Of a stretch of DNA of 64,000 nt, positions 19,801-29,280 are shown one piece after another. Every line of letters starts with the position of its first letter. Position 1 is the stretch's first letter. The translations under genes were made by a program, and so were the position numbers. The stretch covers positions 372,001 through 436,000 of the forward strand of contig JAHDYR010000012.1 in assembly GCA_019828565.1 (NCBI GenBank). Direction: 5' to 3'. The notes beneath the pieces are model-generated. The model searched no databases. It saw only the letters and a list, made by a program, of their open reading frames with translations, and was not told where the DNA came from. The stretch comes from Carpediemonas membranifera. Its lineage: Eukaryota > Fornicata.

Positions 19801-21233
19801 ATGTACGCCATCGTAGCAAAGGATGAGCGCCGCCACTTACTGCGGACGAACTGGAAGAGTCGCACCACGGTGTCGACCTCGGCGCTGAGCTCGGCGTGGG
19901 AGGCCTTGAGCGTGTCTCTCCACTCCTGGGGCAGCACGTCGTAGTCTATCGTACCCCCATCAGAGATACCGCCCGTGTACTCCATGACCGTCATCGGCAC
20001 GCGACGCTCGATGGAGTCAATGATGGCTCTCAGCTTGCGGATGCGGCGGATGGACTGGCGCACGGCGATTTCAACCTGAATGGGGCGATGGATGGGCACC
20101 TTGTAGTTGGCCGCGAGCATGGCGGTCAGCTCGGCGCTGTCGCCCCGGAGGTTACGGAGGAACAGGCGGTACTTGCGGAGGGGGAACTCCGTGACGAAGA
20201 GACTGAGGAATGGCCAGCCGGCGAAGAGGGGCATGGCGACGAGACCAACCCACGTGGCGCCCCAGTGGATGGAGAAGCACGTCGGGACGAGCATGGCCGC
20301 GATGAGGACCGAGCGGGCAATGTTGGCGTACATGGCGTAGTATGGGATGTAGAAGGCGTACGCCGCGGCGGTGACCAGGGCAAGGAATATTATGAAGCCG
20401 GCGGGGACCTCGGTGTGATCGAGGCCAGGGATGAGCGGCATCAGGACCATGGCCGTCTTCGCCACAAGATAGACGACGTCGACACGAGCGTGCATGCGGG
20501 CCAAGGGGTTCTTGGCCGTCATCACGGACGGGAAGACGAGGAGGGTGAGTGCGAATGTCGTGCAGAAGACGGCGATGAACATGATGACAGCCGCACCGGC
20601 GATCATGTAGTTCACGACAGCGCCCTCCTCTATGTTGTTGACGGCGATAGTGATGTACGTCTCTATTATTGGGATGTAGCCACCTGCTAGCATGACGGCG
20701 ACGACGAGCTTGATGAAGCGGACGAAGAGCATGTTGGGCACCTGAGAGGATTGGATGGCTCGAATAGAGATCACCGCGATGGCTACGAAGGCGGCATACA
20801 CGAGGGTGATGAGGAGTCCGATGGACGACAGGTAAGTCGGCCCGAGGTCCTCGAAGGCTGGAGCGAGACGGACGTATGAGATGTACCGCTGGACGTGGTG
20901 GAAGTCTATGCCGAATGGTGTGATCGCAACCATGTTGGTTCCCAGCGGGATCGTGTAGAGCTGGACGTATTCGATGAGGGTGAGCATGAGTGAAATTAAA
21001 GCCATCAGCATGGTGCCTGTCGTGGATAGATAGACGAGCTCGAAGACGCGGTTCTTAAATTGTTGAGAGAAATCGAGCCCGGCGTTGCTGCTGATGCCCG
21101 AGGAGGCCACACTTCCCTGGGACTTGCTCAGCTGCGATTCCCCGGACGCTGAAGATCGAGAATCGAAGTCTGTGTTTGAATAATTACCGATATGGTCGCC
21201 GTATTCGGGAGGAATCGAATACGGGGCTTCCAT
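16845..21233 (-). CDS. Giant polytopic membrane protein, TmcB/TmcC-like
   Basis: 1462 residues. An N-terminal Ser-rich tail (about 60 residues) precedes roughly nine transmembrane helices (residues 65-350). A cytoplasmic region begins with the TmcB-type signature VPIHRPIQVEIAVRQSIRRI and contains helical repeats. Two further membrane pairs flank probable extracellular domains (around 670-900 and 1180-1430). A disordered Ser/Pro/Asp-rich loop near 1000-1130 may be regulatory. Related tiny-macrocysts proteins occur widely in ciliates, amoebae and other protists and may sense external conditions; function is inferred only. Start ATG at 21233. It is convergent with the histidine-kinase-like gene, with only 26 bp between the stops, and the intergene TGTAAA motif lies at 16826-16831. 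Confidence 0.65.
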   Translation of the reverse strand: MEAPYSIPPEYGDHIGNYSNTDFDSRSSASGESQLSKSQGSVASSGISSNAGLDFSQQFKNRVFELVYLSTTGTMLMALISLMLTLIEYVQLYTIPLGTNMVAITPFGIDFHHVQRYISYVRLAPAFEDLGPTYLSSIGLLITLVYAAFVAIAVISIRAIQSSQVPNMLFVRFIKLVVAVMLAGGYIPIIETYITIAVNNIEEGAVVNYMIAGAAVIMFIAVFCTTFALTLLVFPSVMTAKNPLARMHARVDVVYLVAKTAMVLMPLIPGLDHTEVPAGFIIFLALVTAAAYAFYIPYYAMYANIARSVLIAAMLVPTCFSIHWGATWVGLVAMPLFAGWPFLSLFVTEFPLRKYRLFLRNLRGDSAELTAMLAANYKVPIHRPIQVEIAVRQSIRRIRKLRAIIDSIERRVPMTVMEYTGGISDGGTIDYDVLPQEWRDTLKASHAELSAEVDTVVRLFQFVRSKWRRSSFATMAYIHFVACFKSTNLQSAINGTTDVFNQTLLFVDVQYFAFITQKYSSSLQGDSSVMERLETQRNTTTLLRSQRRLTDALATFWNQVAAQRTQRIGLRRLNGFVSNVQKIQGMMVSTEKLYARMLRDPTPRLLRSYIQYVGLVNRHEIVSEYINALEGQADELEVVRGNEHGDIRRRRKTPKIAMFDLARRSTSFISLHIRALVSVMLIAALFGSSILMVTIALQMCRFISWQLIISSGVATGIQMVGLGYSTLRATGSATTLAAAAQCAGPFWKAMTEDLSEDYIMASLGTYHNFLYVFENNDWSYMSENPYESMEAVSLSFYDEFVNLMIKGSTRVIYDLKGLLATTEVSSATFTDAVLDSEYTTESVYQFVSKTIFTAEAIVYCINERTAAGHADPINACTAELNDHLLGYEYTLGSTVIYQLFRVADSVYQKSQIFPVIELAVFVVIFALFLLMFLFVAGILYIVPMAQDVTFSAHLVQLFASVNPVAIDQLILRYERSRSKRLALKERLSQSNGSMHSRHQSVHLDASDDDIPIDAASHAASQAQYSYTRFEPPLDEVEALEIGSSFDNTPREPGFDGQANGSSDSSDTDSQPRKPIHSPIPGGMRSIVARSPSVSSTGSDQFDPDAEPEVLHPLAQTLSADSPPERQKPKKNSSSLVQMASAVYNTITDDKQQVGAKISQSSIRLTYAMRQLPMLAVWLFAFGLIFVAMTGYALYETGDITQTAGNIFIQYRELLLLAHLNQIAAATTWDSATAPLDTGTMMLWMAFDTGILQELVPYLTGLDTDLLVIDYAWNLEDSTTRTLSEKLLSVLAQDQWMLGYNEATLDLALHSLECLRVHETACTATRSPETQQGLLALAQAYLSYADIALEEVAAGTMYGPGQAFLNETAVLDMSGGMYQLQFSMRNRFVTQINNTQTNIILFFAVFVVLLGVFYFLYFFRTIIRMTKTRRQFDLLFQSMPRNDLGPKILEKFLEFFPDDEEIQ

Positions 21234-21590
21234 GTCTTTATCGGAATGTGGTGAGAAAACGCAGGTTACGGCAATTCGCTAACGACCAAGCCTAACGCTA
21301 CAGCTGAATATTCGGGTAGTGTTCCTCAGCATCGTGCACCACGCTGAGAGTGCCGCCGGCTACCGTCTCCATTCTCCCCAGCACGCACCACGGCGCTGAT
21401 CTGGGTCGACAGTGGTGGACACATAAATCCTGAGCAGGTTGGGGGCGAGCAGGAACTGACCAGATGACCGTCGCACATGCCATGTTCCAATGGTATACTA
21501 CAATAAAATCTCATATTGAACCGCTCTCCGATCGAATTTTCGATTGCCTGATCAAATCCAGTGAATATTTACACGGCACCATGAGCGACT
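21234..21590. other. Intergenic stretch upstream of the Tmc-like gene
   Basis: About 355 bp. It holds the promoter of the Tmc-like gene and the 3' flank of CFAP45, with TGTAAATATT at about 21564-21573 on the minus strand. No gene is recognised. Confidence 0.45.
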
Positions 21591-22904
21591 CTACACATTG
21601 ACAGACAGCAGCGGCACGAGATACTCCTCGGGCACCCCCTGCCTCCGCAGCTCCGCGATCTTCTCATCCCGCACCTTCTGGATGGTCGCCCGACGCTCCT
21701 CGGTGTCATCGACCTCAGCCGGGACGTTCGCACGGTTGCGGGAGGCGCGTTGGGCGTTGTCCCTGATCTGTGTCTTAAGCATGAGCTCGAGCTCGGCCTG
21801 GCGGCGCTTGGCAGCCTCGGCCTCCTTCTTCTCGGCGGCCTCGAGCTCAGCGACGCGGCGCCGCATCTCCTCGTACTCCTTGGCCTCCTCGGCCTTAGCC
21901 TGCTGCTTCTTACGGGCGGCCATCTGAAGCTGCTGCTCCCGGGCCGCGGCGAGCTCCTTCTGCTGCCGGCTGCGCTTCTCCTGCTCCTTGGCCTGCTGCT
22001 CACGGGCCTTCCGCTCCTGTTCAAACGCTGCCCTGCGTGCGAGGAGCTCGTCCCGGGCGCTGTGCTTGTCCTTGGCCCGCTCCTGCTGGGCGCGGAGCCG
22101 GGCGGTCTCCTCTTCGCGGAGCTTGGCCTGGACCTGGCGCTGCGCCTCGACCTCAGCCTCGCGCTTGTCCTTCTCGGCGTTGTATGCGGCGATCTTGAGA
22201 TCCTCCTCCTTCTCGAGGGCAGCGAGCTTCTTCCGGCGCTCAATGGCTTCGGCGTTGGCCCTGACGATCTCCTTACGCATCAGGGCCACCTCCTGCTGGC
22301 GGGCGACGGCCATGCGGCTGTCCTCCTCCTCGAGCTCCTTGATGTGGGAGATCAGGGCGGCGGCCTCCTGCTCGGAGCGCTCCTTGGCCAGCATGCGCTG
22401 GTACTCGCGGTCCTGGATCTGCTCCTTGATGATTGCAGCAGCGTACTCCTCGCCCTCCTTGCGTTTGGCCTCCTTGAGGGCCTCCTGGCGGTAGGAGTCG
22501 GCCGTTGCCTTCTTGGTCAGCTCGACGTACTTGGCGTCCTCCTCGTGCTCCATGCGGCGGCGCTGGGCCTTCTGCTTCTTCTGGGCGTCACGGATGGCCA
22601 TGATCTTGGCAAGGTTGGCGAGCTCGTTCAGGTGCTTCACCTCGTCGATCTGTTCTTCGCGCTGGCGTTGGGCCTTGGCCAGAAGGTGCTTGGCCTTGTT
22701 CGCGGCATCAACCTCAATCTGGGTGGGCTTGCGGATCTTCTCGCGCTTGGCATCCGCGTCTAGAATCCGTTGCTTCCTGGTCTGAGCGTTAACACGGGCC
22801 GTCTCCACTTTCTTTGCCCTGGTTTCCGCTTCCTTCTGTGCCGTATCGCCCTTGGCATAAGCTAGGATCCTTTGATAGTCATTTCCGCTAAGAACTGTGC
22901 TCAT
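21591..22904 (-). CDS. CFAP45: Cilia- and flagella-associated protein 45 (CFAP45/CCDC19)
   Basis: 437 residues, almost entirely charged coiled coil rich in Glu, Lys, Arg and Ala (trichohyalin-plectin-homology type). The N-terminal segment SGNDYQRILAYAK, the region IRKPTQIEVDAANKAKHLL and the C-terminal KIAELRRQGVPEEYLVPL follow the layout of CFAP45, a microtubule inner protein of axonemal doublets. This indicates a motile flagellum. The ATG at 22904 starts the conserved portion; the frame upstream of it contains extra codons but is unlikely to be used. A TGTAAATATT sequence follows the stop. Confidence 0.85.
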   Translation of the reverse strand: MSTVLSGNDYQRILAYAKGDTAQKEAETRAKKVETARVNAQTRKQRILDADAKREKIRKPTQIEVDAANKAKHLLAKAQRQREEQIDEVKHLNELANLAKIMAIRDAQKKQKAQRRRMEHEEDAKYVELTKKATADSYRQEALKEAKRKEGEEYAAAIIKEQIQDREYQRMLAKERSEQEAAALISHIKELEEEDSRMAVARQQEVALMRKEIVRANAEAIERRKKLAALEKEEDLKIAAYNAEKDKREAEVEAQRQVQAKLREEETARLRAQQERAKDKHSARDELLARRAAFEQERKAREQQAKEQEKRSRQQKELAAAREQQLQMAARKKQQAKAEEAKEYEEMRRRVAELEAAEKKEAEAAKRRQAELELMLKTQIRDNAQRASRNRANVPAEVDDTEERRATIQKVRDEKIAELRRQGVPEEYLVPLLSVNV

Positions 22905-23182
22905 TAGGAATTTTGGAGAGCGGCGGCCGTTCTCCGTTGTAGAATTTCCTGACTTCAGACGAGTCGGGCACTCACGATGGATGCCACCTACTGGTGACAT
23001 AGGCGCGTCTCGGCGACACCAAGCCTATAGAGACCATCCCTGCCTCTCTCCTTGCCCCAATTTCCTCAATGGCCGGGCAGATATGAGTTCAGCCCCTTCC
23101 ACCAGACAGTTGCTGTGCTCGTCCCCGGCCTTGTACTAGGGGTAGAACTGTGCCGTTCGATCCAGGATCTGGGTATTTGGAT

Positions 23183-24586
23183 ATGCGATCTCGACCCAGG
23201 GACAGAGCGCAAGGGATGCTCGACGTCTCCAAGATGAAATCTGCTGAGCTGACGCTCGAGCTCCTGCACATACGACGCGTTCTTCGTGTCTACAAGATCC
23301 GTATCATGATCCTCAGCGGCTTCGCGTGCTTGTCCTTCCTGTCGCTGGTCATATGTCTCCTGATCATGACGGGCTCCCGTTGTAGCCACATCCCCATTGA
23401 ACCAATCCCCCGTGGCACCCGCTACGGGGATTTTCAGGCCGAGGCTGTGATGTATGCGTCCGAGATCGTCGACGTCATCCCCACTGATCACCGTGTGGCC
23501 TTCTCCGTCCTCAGCCACCGCTCCCAGATAGACGACAGGTACCTGACGTACACCAGGCGCTGGGCAGAGGCTGTGCAGGGCCCTGTATACGTCAACACTG
23601 ACGGCGTCACCCCCGAGACTCAGGAGCTGATCGAATCCGACGGGCATGGCGTTGTGGTGATGCCCAGGGAGCTGCTGGCCACCATACGATTCTACCTCAT
23701 GGCGCTGGACCTGTTCGAGCGCGAGCCCGGGTCCGACTGGTTCGTCCTTGTTGACGATGACTGTCTCCTGTTTGTACCAAACCTGCTAGCCCTGCTGGCC
23801 ACGTTCGACCCCGCCATGCCCCTCTACCTTGGCGGCACCAGCGAGAGATCGCGGTCAGTTGCCCGTCACGGCTGGATGGCGAGTGGTGGTGCGGGGGCTG
23901 TGCTCTCGAGGGCCGCCATGGCCCGGCTGGTCGCCCTTGGGTCCCTCGACTGCCTCCTGGACCACCCAGAGGCTACCAACGGCGATGAGCTGCTCTCCCT
24001 CTGCGTGTTCGACGCCGGTGTGCCCTTCACCCCCGTCCCGGGCCTGCACCAGCTCGACCTCAGGGGGGACGCCAGCGGGTACGTCGAGGGCGTGCTGTCG
24101 AGGTCGGTGCCGGTCAGCATGCACCACCTCGGGTCGATTGACCGGCTGTACCCCTCCCTGTCGAACGAGGTCACCGTGACCAGGCTCCTCAACTACACCC
24201 GCCCAGAGACCCTCTTCCAGCGCGCCGTCGGCCACGTCAGCCTCGAGATCGACGGGGAGCCGTGCAACGCCACGATCTCTGTCGTACGCGGCTTCAGGGC
24301 GCAGCTGTGGGACAGTCCCCTCCCGCTGAGCACGTTCGCACGGGTCTCGAAGACCTGGCGCGACTCCTCCAAGGGCGAGGTCTACCGCGACATTGCCCTC
24401 CGATCGCCCAGTGCCGTACCCCGGCCACTGACGGTGTACTACGGCGACGACGGCGTCTACAGGGACGGTCGGGGCCTGTCGGTCTCGACGGTCGACGGTG
24501 ATTGTGGGGGCCTCCCGTTATGCGGGGGCGCCATGGCTGATGGCGTGCTGAATGTGACCGTCGACTGGGACGCAGTGTCACTCTGA
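23183..24586 (+). CDS. Type II membrane glycosyltransferase, fringe/GT31-like
   Basis: 467 residues from the ATG at 23183. A cytoplasmic tail of about 45 residues is followed by one signal-anchor helix (LSGFACLSFLSLVICLLIMTG), then a lumenal domain. The domain has the fringe/beta-1,3-glycosyltransferase metal-binding DDD (WFVLVDDDCLLF), the conserved GGAGAVLS strand and a DELL acceptor-site region. Such enzymes extend O- or N-linked sugars in the Golgi using UDP-sugars. Donor and acceptor cannot be told from sequence. The gene is divergent from CFAP45, about 280 bp apart. Confidence 0.8.
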   Translation: MRSRPRDRAQGMLDVSKMKSAELTLELLHIRRVLRVYKIRIMILSGFACLSFLSLVICLLIMTGSRCSHIPIEPIPRGTRYGDFQAEAVMYASEIVDVIPTDHRVAFSVLSHRSQIDDRYLTYTRRWAEAVQGPVYVNTDGVTPETQELIESDGHGVVVMPRELLATIRFYLMALDLFEREPGSDWFVLVDDDCLLFVPNLLALLATFDPAMPLYLGGTSERSRSVARHGWMASGGAGAVLSRAAMARLVALGSLDCLLDHPEATNGDELLSLCVFDAGVPFTPVPGLHQLDLRGDASGYVEGVLSRSVPVSMHHLGSIDRLYPSLSNEVTVTRLLNYTRPETLFQRAVGHVSLEIDGEPCNATISVVRGFRAQLWDSPLPLSTFARVSKTWRDSSKGEVYRDIALRSPSAVPRPLTVYYGDDGVYRDGRGLSVSTVDGDCGGLPLCGGAMADGVLNVTVDWDAVSL

Positions 24587-24691
24587 CTTGTACTATAGAC
24601 TTCGACTGTTACGGCCATGATTAAATCAAATCTCACGCCCACAAGCAGACTGGCCATAGATTACTATTTACATAGGCTACAATAAATGGCA

Positions 24692-26620
24692 CTAGTCGAC
24701 CAGCATTGACCCAGCCGATGACCGCACGCTCGAGATAATGGCGTTGGCGATGCGGTGCCCGGCGGACGTCCGCATCGACCGACGGTAGTCGGGTGTCTCG
24801 GGGTCACTGTCATCCAGGGTGAAGCTCGCGGTGAATGACTGTGACCTGATGTGGCCAATGGGCGACCCGAGCTCGACGGGCTGGTAGATGAGGGCGCGGT
24901 GGAGCAGGTAGTGACGGAACGTCGTCTCCTCCCGGGCAGCGAGATATGAGATGTGGTTGAGGCAGAGCCACCACAGCAACTTCCCCCAGCCCATGCGGGT
25001 CCAGCGCTCAGCCGTGTCGACCTTCTCGAGCGTGCTGATGAGGTCGGCCCGAAGCACGATGAAGAAGGAGATGAACGTCTGGCGGGTAAGGCAGCAGATG
25101 TCGATCGTCAGGTTGTTCATCAGCACGATGGAGAACGACAGGTGGGGCGTCTCGACGCTGGGGCTAGTCGTTGTGCCGTGCCAGAAGGACGGCGACAGGG
25201 CGCCCGGCACGATCTTCTTGACGTGGCGCAGGTCGATGCAGCTCGTGGGGCTCTCCTTATCCCTGGACCATGAGAAGATCTGGTTCTGGTACCGGATGTA
25301 TCGCCGCTCGGCCTTGCCGTTGGGGTAGCGGGGGTACTTCGTGCAGCACGCGCCCTCCATTGCCAGCTCTCGCATGGCTCGGAGCGGCTCGGCCCGGTCT
25401 GAAGGCCTCTTGCGGCGGGCAAAGGCGACGCGGTGGGGGGTCACGGGCTTCGCGGGCTCAACCTTGGCCTCGGGCTCGGCCTTAGGCTCGACGGTGGGCT
25501 CTACTACGACTTCAACATTTGACTCAGTTTCTACCTTTGACACCGCTTCAGCTTCAGCCTCGACCTTCACTTCATCAGCATGTGCCTCCTCCTCCTCCTT
25601 GTTGGCCGCAGCGACGGCCTCCTCCACGGCCTTGGCCTCCTCGCCCTCCTCTTCGACCTCAACGGGCTCTGCGTCGCTCTCCGCAGGGCTACTGTCCGTC
25701 GACGGGGGCAGGGGCCTCGACTCGATGGCCAGGGGCGACATGACTGTGTCCCAGTCGCCCCGCATCCGGCTGAGGGACGCCCCCGAGAACAGGGAGAGCG
25801 ACAGCGACTCGTCCAGGGTCTCGCCCTCGGTGGGACCGAACTCGCGGACGTCGCCGTCAGAAGAGACGCTGTGGGAGAACGACAGGGCGGACGTCGCCCG
25901 TTCACTGTTCACCTCAGCGGACCAGGCAGAAGTGGACCCGTGCCGCGTCGTAGTGCCGGGGGTGGGGAGCTCGGGTGACAGGACTGCCCCGGGGTTCGAG
26001 GGCGTGTCAGACAGCCCGCAGTCGGTCGTGGAGGCGGTGCCCGCCTCAGATATGCTCCCGACGCGGAGGGGCCTGGGATGGGAGGACTGGCAGAGCGGGG
26101 ACGTGCCCAGCGGGACCGGCGGGGGCGGTGGCGGGGGCAGCGGATCCGTCTGGCACTCCTCGTCGATCGAGGCGTAGTGGGCCGCGAGCTCAATGGCGTC
26201 GGTGCGCTCGGCAAGTGCGGCTTCGAGGACGTTGATGCGTCTGTGCGAAGCTGCAAGTGCTTCACGCGCCTGGGTGACGCGGGTCGTCAGAATGAGCGTC
26301 TGAGCAGCGGACTCGGCTACTTCACGCCGTAGTCTGCGCACAAGATCGTCGTCTTCACGCTGGCGGGCGTGTTGCACCTCCGATTCCACTGCCTGCTGCT
26401 CAGTGGCCCGGATGCGGGCAAGAAGCATGTCTCGTTCCCGCTCTAAGTGAGTATACTTCTTGGTCATGACGGCATGATCCACAGCGAGGTTCTCGAGTTC
26501 CTCGATCACGCCCTGCATCTGTTGCTGGAGTTTCTGCTTCTTAGTCACCTTAACATCTTCTACAACTTTCATTTGTCCGTTATTCTCCGCCTCAGTGGAT
26601 CGGATGGCTTGTTCAGCCAT
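24692..26620 (-). CDS. Coiled-coil protein with C-terminal PH-like domain
   Basis: 642 residues. Residues 10-150 form a coiled coil. A long Ser/Thr/Pro- and then Glu/Val/Ala-rich disordered stretch spans 170-400. Near residue 425 a PH-like fold begins (AERRYIRYQNQIFSWSRD, CIDLRHVKKIVPGA, a long loop, LSFSIVLMN, LTIDICC), similar to PH domains that use phospholipase-C-type strands. The C-terminal helix and 80-residue tail are unassigned. It probably links membrane phosphoinositides to a coiled-coil partner; this is inference. Start ATG at 26620; a TGTAAATAG motif follows the stop at 24667-24672. Confidence 0.6.
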   Translation of the reverse strand: MAEQAIRSTEAENNGQMKVVEDVKVTKKQKLQQQMQGVIEELENLAVDHAVMTKKYTHLERERDMLLARIRATEQQAVESEVQHARQREDDDLVRRLRREVAESAAQTLILTTRVTQAREALAASHRRINVLEAALAERTDAIELAAHYASIDEECQTDPLPPPPPPPVPLGTSPLCQSSHPRPLRVGSISEAGTASTTDCGLSDTPSNPGAVLSPELPTPGTTTRHGSTSAWSAEVNSERATSALSFSHSVSSDGDVREFGPTEGETLDESLSLSLFSGASLSRMRGDWDTVMSPLAIESRPLPPSTDSSPAESDAEPVEVEEEGEEAKAVEEAVAAANKEEEEAHADEVKVEAEAEAVSKVETESNVEVVVEPTVEPKAEPEAKVEPAKPVTPHRVAFARRKRPSDRAEPLRAMRELAMEGACCTKYPRYPNGKAERRYIRYQNQIFSWSRDKESPTSCIDLRHVKKIVPGALSPSFWHGTTTSPSVETPHLSFSIVLMNNLTIDICCLTRQTFISFFIVLRADLISTLEKVDTAERWTRMGWGKLLWWLCLNHISYLAAREETTFRHYLLHRALIYQPVELGSPIGHIRSQSFTASFTLDDSDPETPDYRRSMRTSAGHRIANAIISSVRSSAGSMLVD

Positions 26621-26854
26621 CTTCGTTCTATTCTGAGTCCAGAAGTGGAGCGCTTAACCTGCCACACGGGAGCCGTAGTGGCCATGTAGTGGCTACAAAA
26701 GCCGGCTGTAGAGCTGCAGAATCCGGTCATCTCGCCGGACCGACCCATATTTCTAGTTGTTGACTGTTGTTGACTGCCCATCTTCCAGTGTGACTCGGGT
26801 TTCTGGGACCATGCCATGCCAGCTGAGCCAATAATCGAGAAAATTTAGTACAGC

Positions 26855-27448
26855 TCACTTGTTGCGGTGGTACCGGCTGATGCGGCTGGGGGTCCGTTGG
26901 AACTTGGTCATCTTGAACATGGTCTCGCTATCGACGGCCCGCTCCTCCGGAGTACGCGCCACAGGGGACCGGCTCTGCTGCTCCTTCAGTGTGGACCCTG
27001 CGTGCAGTTTCGGGCTCGCGGTTCTGAAGTGAGGCTCGCCGTATGAGTCGCCTGTGAATTGGTACTCCACGATGGCCTTGACGGGGGTATCGGTGGCGCC
27101 CTGCTTGCCGTAGGTGTGCTCCGGGCACTTCTGATGGGGCAGGCGCATGTCTCTGACGCTGGCCGAGCTGACCCGCGGGATCTTACCGGTGCGGGGGTCG
27201 GGCTTGGAGAGCAGTCTGATGTTCCTGGACAGTATGTTGTTGTGGCCAGCGGTCTTCTTAGGTGCACGGTCGTTTGCTCTTGTATCCCCTTCGTCCCATA
27301 TCACCGCAGCATGTGCTGTGTCGATGAACTTGCGCTGTCTTGGAGGAGCTCCGTGCACAAAATCTGCTGGAGGCGGTTCACGTGTAACCATGGGCGCCCC
27401 TACATCACGCTTCTGCAGGAGATGGTTGTATTTGTATCTGTCGCCCAT
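26855..27448 (-). CDS. Small basic protein, possible axonemal protein (CFAP77-like?)
   Basis: 197 residues, basic, low in hydrophobic segments, with no clear globular domain. Short motifs such as DFVHGAPPRQRKF and AVIWDEGD resemble the F-x-G-x-P repeats of doublet-microtubule inner proteins of the CFAP77/DUF4483 type, but the match is from memory and weak. The C-terminus is Arg/Ser/His-rich (SRISRYHRNK). Start ATG at 27448. It is divergent from BUD31, 190 bp away. Confidence 0.5.
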   Translation of the reverse strand: MGDRYKYNHLLQKRDVGAPMVTREPPPADFVHGAPPRQRKFIDTAHAAVIWDEGDTRANDRAPKKTAGHNNILSRNIRLLSKPDPRTGKIPRVSSASVRDMRLPHQKCPEHTYGKQGATDTPVKAIVEYQFTGDSYGEPHFRTASPKLHAGSTLKEQQSRSPVARTPEERAVDSETMFKMTKFQRTPSRISRYHRNK

Positions 27449-27638
27449 TCAGCTGTTGGGAGTTTCGCAAAAAATGAAAGTACTTCCGCTAAACTGCGCG
27501 ATACGGTTTAATGCCCGCCGGCCAGAAACTGATGTGAGGACAGCGTGTACTATACCCGGCCTGTCTGTCGGGTATCTCTGTTTCAATTTCCGGTGTCGCC
27601 AGAGAGTCGCTCGGCGATAATTTGCCCAACGACGCTCC

Positions 27639-28103
27639 ATGGTGAAACTCAAGACAAAGCGCGGTATCAAGCCACCAATGGGCTATGAGGACGAACTTGA
27701 TGTCCTCGAGCAGCTGAACGACAATCTTCGTGCCGCCGCACTGAGAACAGCCACAGATGACGCTGGAGACAGCAAACAACAAGCAGAATGGGACATATAC
27801 AGAGCGGATCACCAGCGGACGCGTTATGTCCACGACCTCATGCACAACCCGGCCAATCCGAACCCCCCTTCCAAGGAGTTCGTCGACTACTGCGTCGCCA
27901 TGGACTACATCAACCGCCAGCTGCTCCAGACATGGCGGAAAGCGGGCTACGAGTGCGCATGCTGCGTCCCTTGCACCAGGCCCAACCCGCAGACGGGCAC
28001 GGTCTGTATCTGCAGGATCCCGAAGGCCATGTTGCCCGAAGAGCGACGCGGACAACCATGCGTCACTTGCGGGTGCCGCGGCTGTGCGACGGAGGACATG
28101 TGA
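27639..28103 (+). CDS. BUD31: BUD31/G10 spliceosome component
   Basis: 154 residues, the usual length of the G10 family. It has the N-terminal KRGIKPP/GYEDELDVLEQ segment, the central RTRYVHDLMHN and the Cys-rich zinc-binding end with CACCVPCTRPN, TVCICRIPK and PCVTCGCRGC. BUD31 sits in the activated spliceosome and stabilises U2/U5/U6 contacts. Its presence agrees with the spliceosomal mini-introns found elsewhere in the window. Start ATG at 27639 gives the canonical MVKLKT N-terminus. Confidence 0.93.
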   Translation: MVKLKTKRGIKPPMGYEDELDVLEQLNDNLRAAALRTATDDAGDSKQQAEWDIYRADHQRTRYVHDLMHNPANPNPPSKEFVDYCVAMDYINRQLLQTWRKAGYECACCVPCTRPNPQTGTVCICRIPKAMLPEERRGQPCVTCGCRGCATEDM

Positions 28104-28269
28104 GCGGAGTGCCGCACATCCCTCACGGAGGCACGGTTGCCCGACCCGACGGAATAAATTGCCGGGGCCCGTTGGACATGGGACTAAAGAGATGAGGGGC
28201 TACAGATGGCACCCAGGTCTTCGGAGCGAGCACTGTTGGTTTTGTCAGATTTGCGCATTATTTTTGCCA

Positions 28270-29280
28270 ATGTCAGCCCACAAGGTACGCTTGCGCCTTG
28301 AGAACAAAAATTTCATCTACACATACACTAATGAAAGCACTGTCGCGGATTTGATGGCCGAATGTGAGAAGCACAGCGATTTGACGAATGCAGAGTCCAT
28401 CACCGTTCAACCACTAGTAGGTGGAGGACAGAATACATGCAAAGCGGATTCAACAGATCTACTTACCACTATACTTCATTCGGGCAGTTCAATGGCTTTG
28501 AAGATCAACTACACCACGCCATCCCCCGCTGTCAACAAGCCAACTCAGCCCACCAACCAGGGCCAGCCGCCCCGGCCGGACAAGCCCGCGCCCCACTCCC
28601 AGCGAGCTATCAGCACCGACCTGGACTGGTCCGACTTTGACATGATCCGACAGTACTCGCCCCCCCAGACCCCCGACTGGTCATTGGCCGAGGTTTGTCG
28701 GCTAACAACGGACGCAGACGGGGCTTGCTTGTTCCATGCAGTGACGTCTCTGTTCGCCTCTGTTGACCCGCACCTGACACACTACAAGCTCCGTCACGCG
28801 GCTGTGACGACCATCATGGACAACCAGCACGACGAGAGGTTCAGCGAGGCCATGCTCGGCATGGATATAGGTGTATACGTCTCCCAGATGCGCGCCCAGG
28901 ACACGTGGGGTGGGGGTATCGAGCTCGCGATTCTGTCGGACGTTCTCCACGTCGAGCTCGCCGTCGTGGACGTCGCCGACGAGACCACGGTCGTGTTTGG
29001 TGAGGGCGCCGGGTGGAGTAAGCGCGGATATTTGCTGTTCTTCAACGACCACTACGAGTCGCTGGGTATCGAGGCGGGCGGTGTCATGCACAAGATCTTC
29101 AGCCCGGGAGACGATATAGTTTACACGATGATGCTTTCATTCTCAGCAGACATCCTTGAGCAGGAGCGGCGCAGTGTGTACATCTGCAGCCTCTGCGGTG
29201 GGAGGTTAGTGGGCCAAACCGCACTCAGCAAACACGCCAAGCTCACTGGACACGACAAGTATGAAATGGAGAAGAAGTGA
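28270..29280 (+). CDS. YOD1: OTU1/YOD1-like deubiquitinase
   Basis: 336 residues. A UBX-like N-terminal domain (residues 1-80) is followed by a Pro-rich linker. The OTU catalytic domain has the Cys loop TTDADGACLFHAV and the His motif FFNDHYESLGI. The C-terminal C2H2 zinc finger (CSLCGGRLVGQTALSKHAKL) is the hallmark of OTU1/YOD1. This protease works with p97/CDC48 in ERAD to trim ubiquitin from substrates. The ATG at 28270 gives a full UBX-like domain; the open frame upstream to 27757 is a shadow of BUD31. Confidence 0.88.
   Translation: MSAHKVRLRLENKNFIYTYTNESTVADLMAECEKHSDLTNAESITVQPLVGGGQNTCKADSTDLLTTILHSGSSMALKINYTTPSPAVNKPTQPTNQGQPPRPDKPAPHSQRAISTDLDWSDFDMIRQYSPPQTPDWSLAEVCRLTTDADGACLFHAVTSLFASVDPHLTHYKLRHAAVTTIMDNQHDERFSEAMLGMDIGVYVSQMRAQDTWGGGIELAILSDVLHVELAVVDVADETTVVFGEGAGWSKRGYLLFFNDHYESLGIEAGGVMHKIFSPGDDIVYTMMLSFSADILEQERRSVYICSLCGGRLVGQTALSKHAKLTGHDKYEMEKK

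Noticed and set aside
21750-22763. Leucine-rich plus-strand frame opposite CFAP45
   Set aside because: Poly-Leu composition arises from antisense of the Glu/Lys-rich coiled coil; no independent start or membrane topology.
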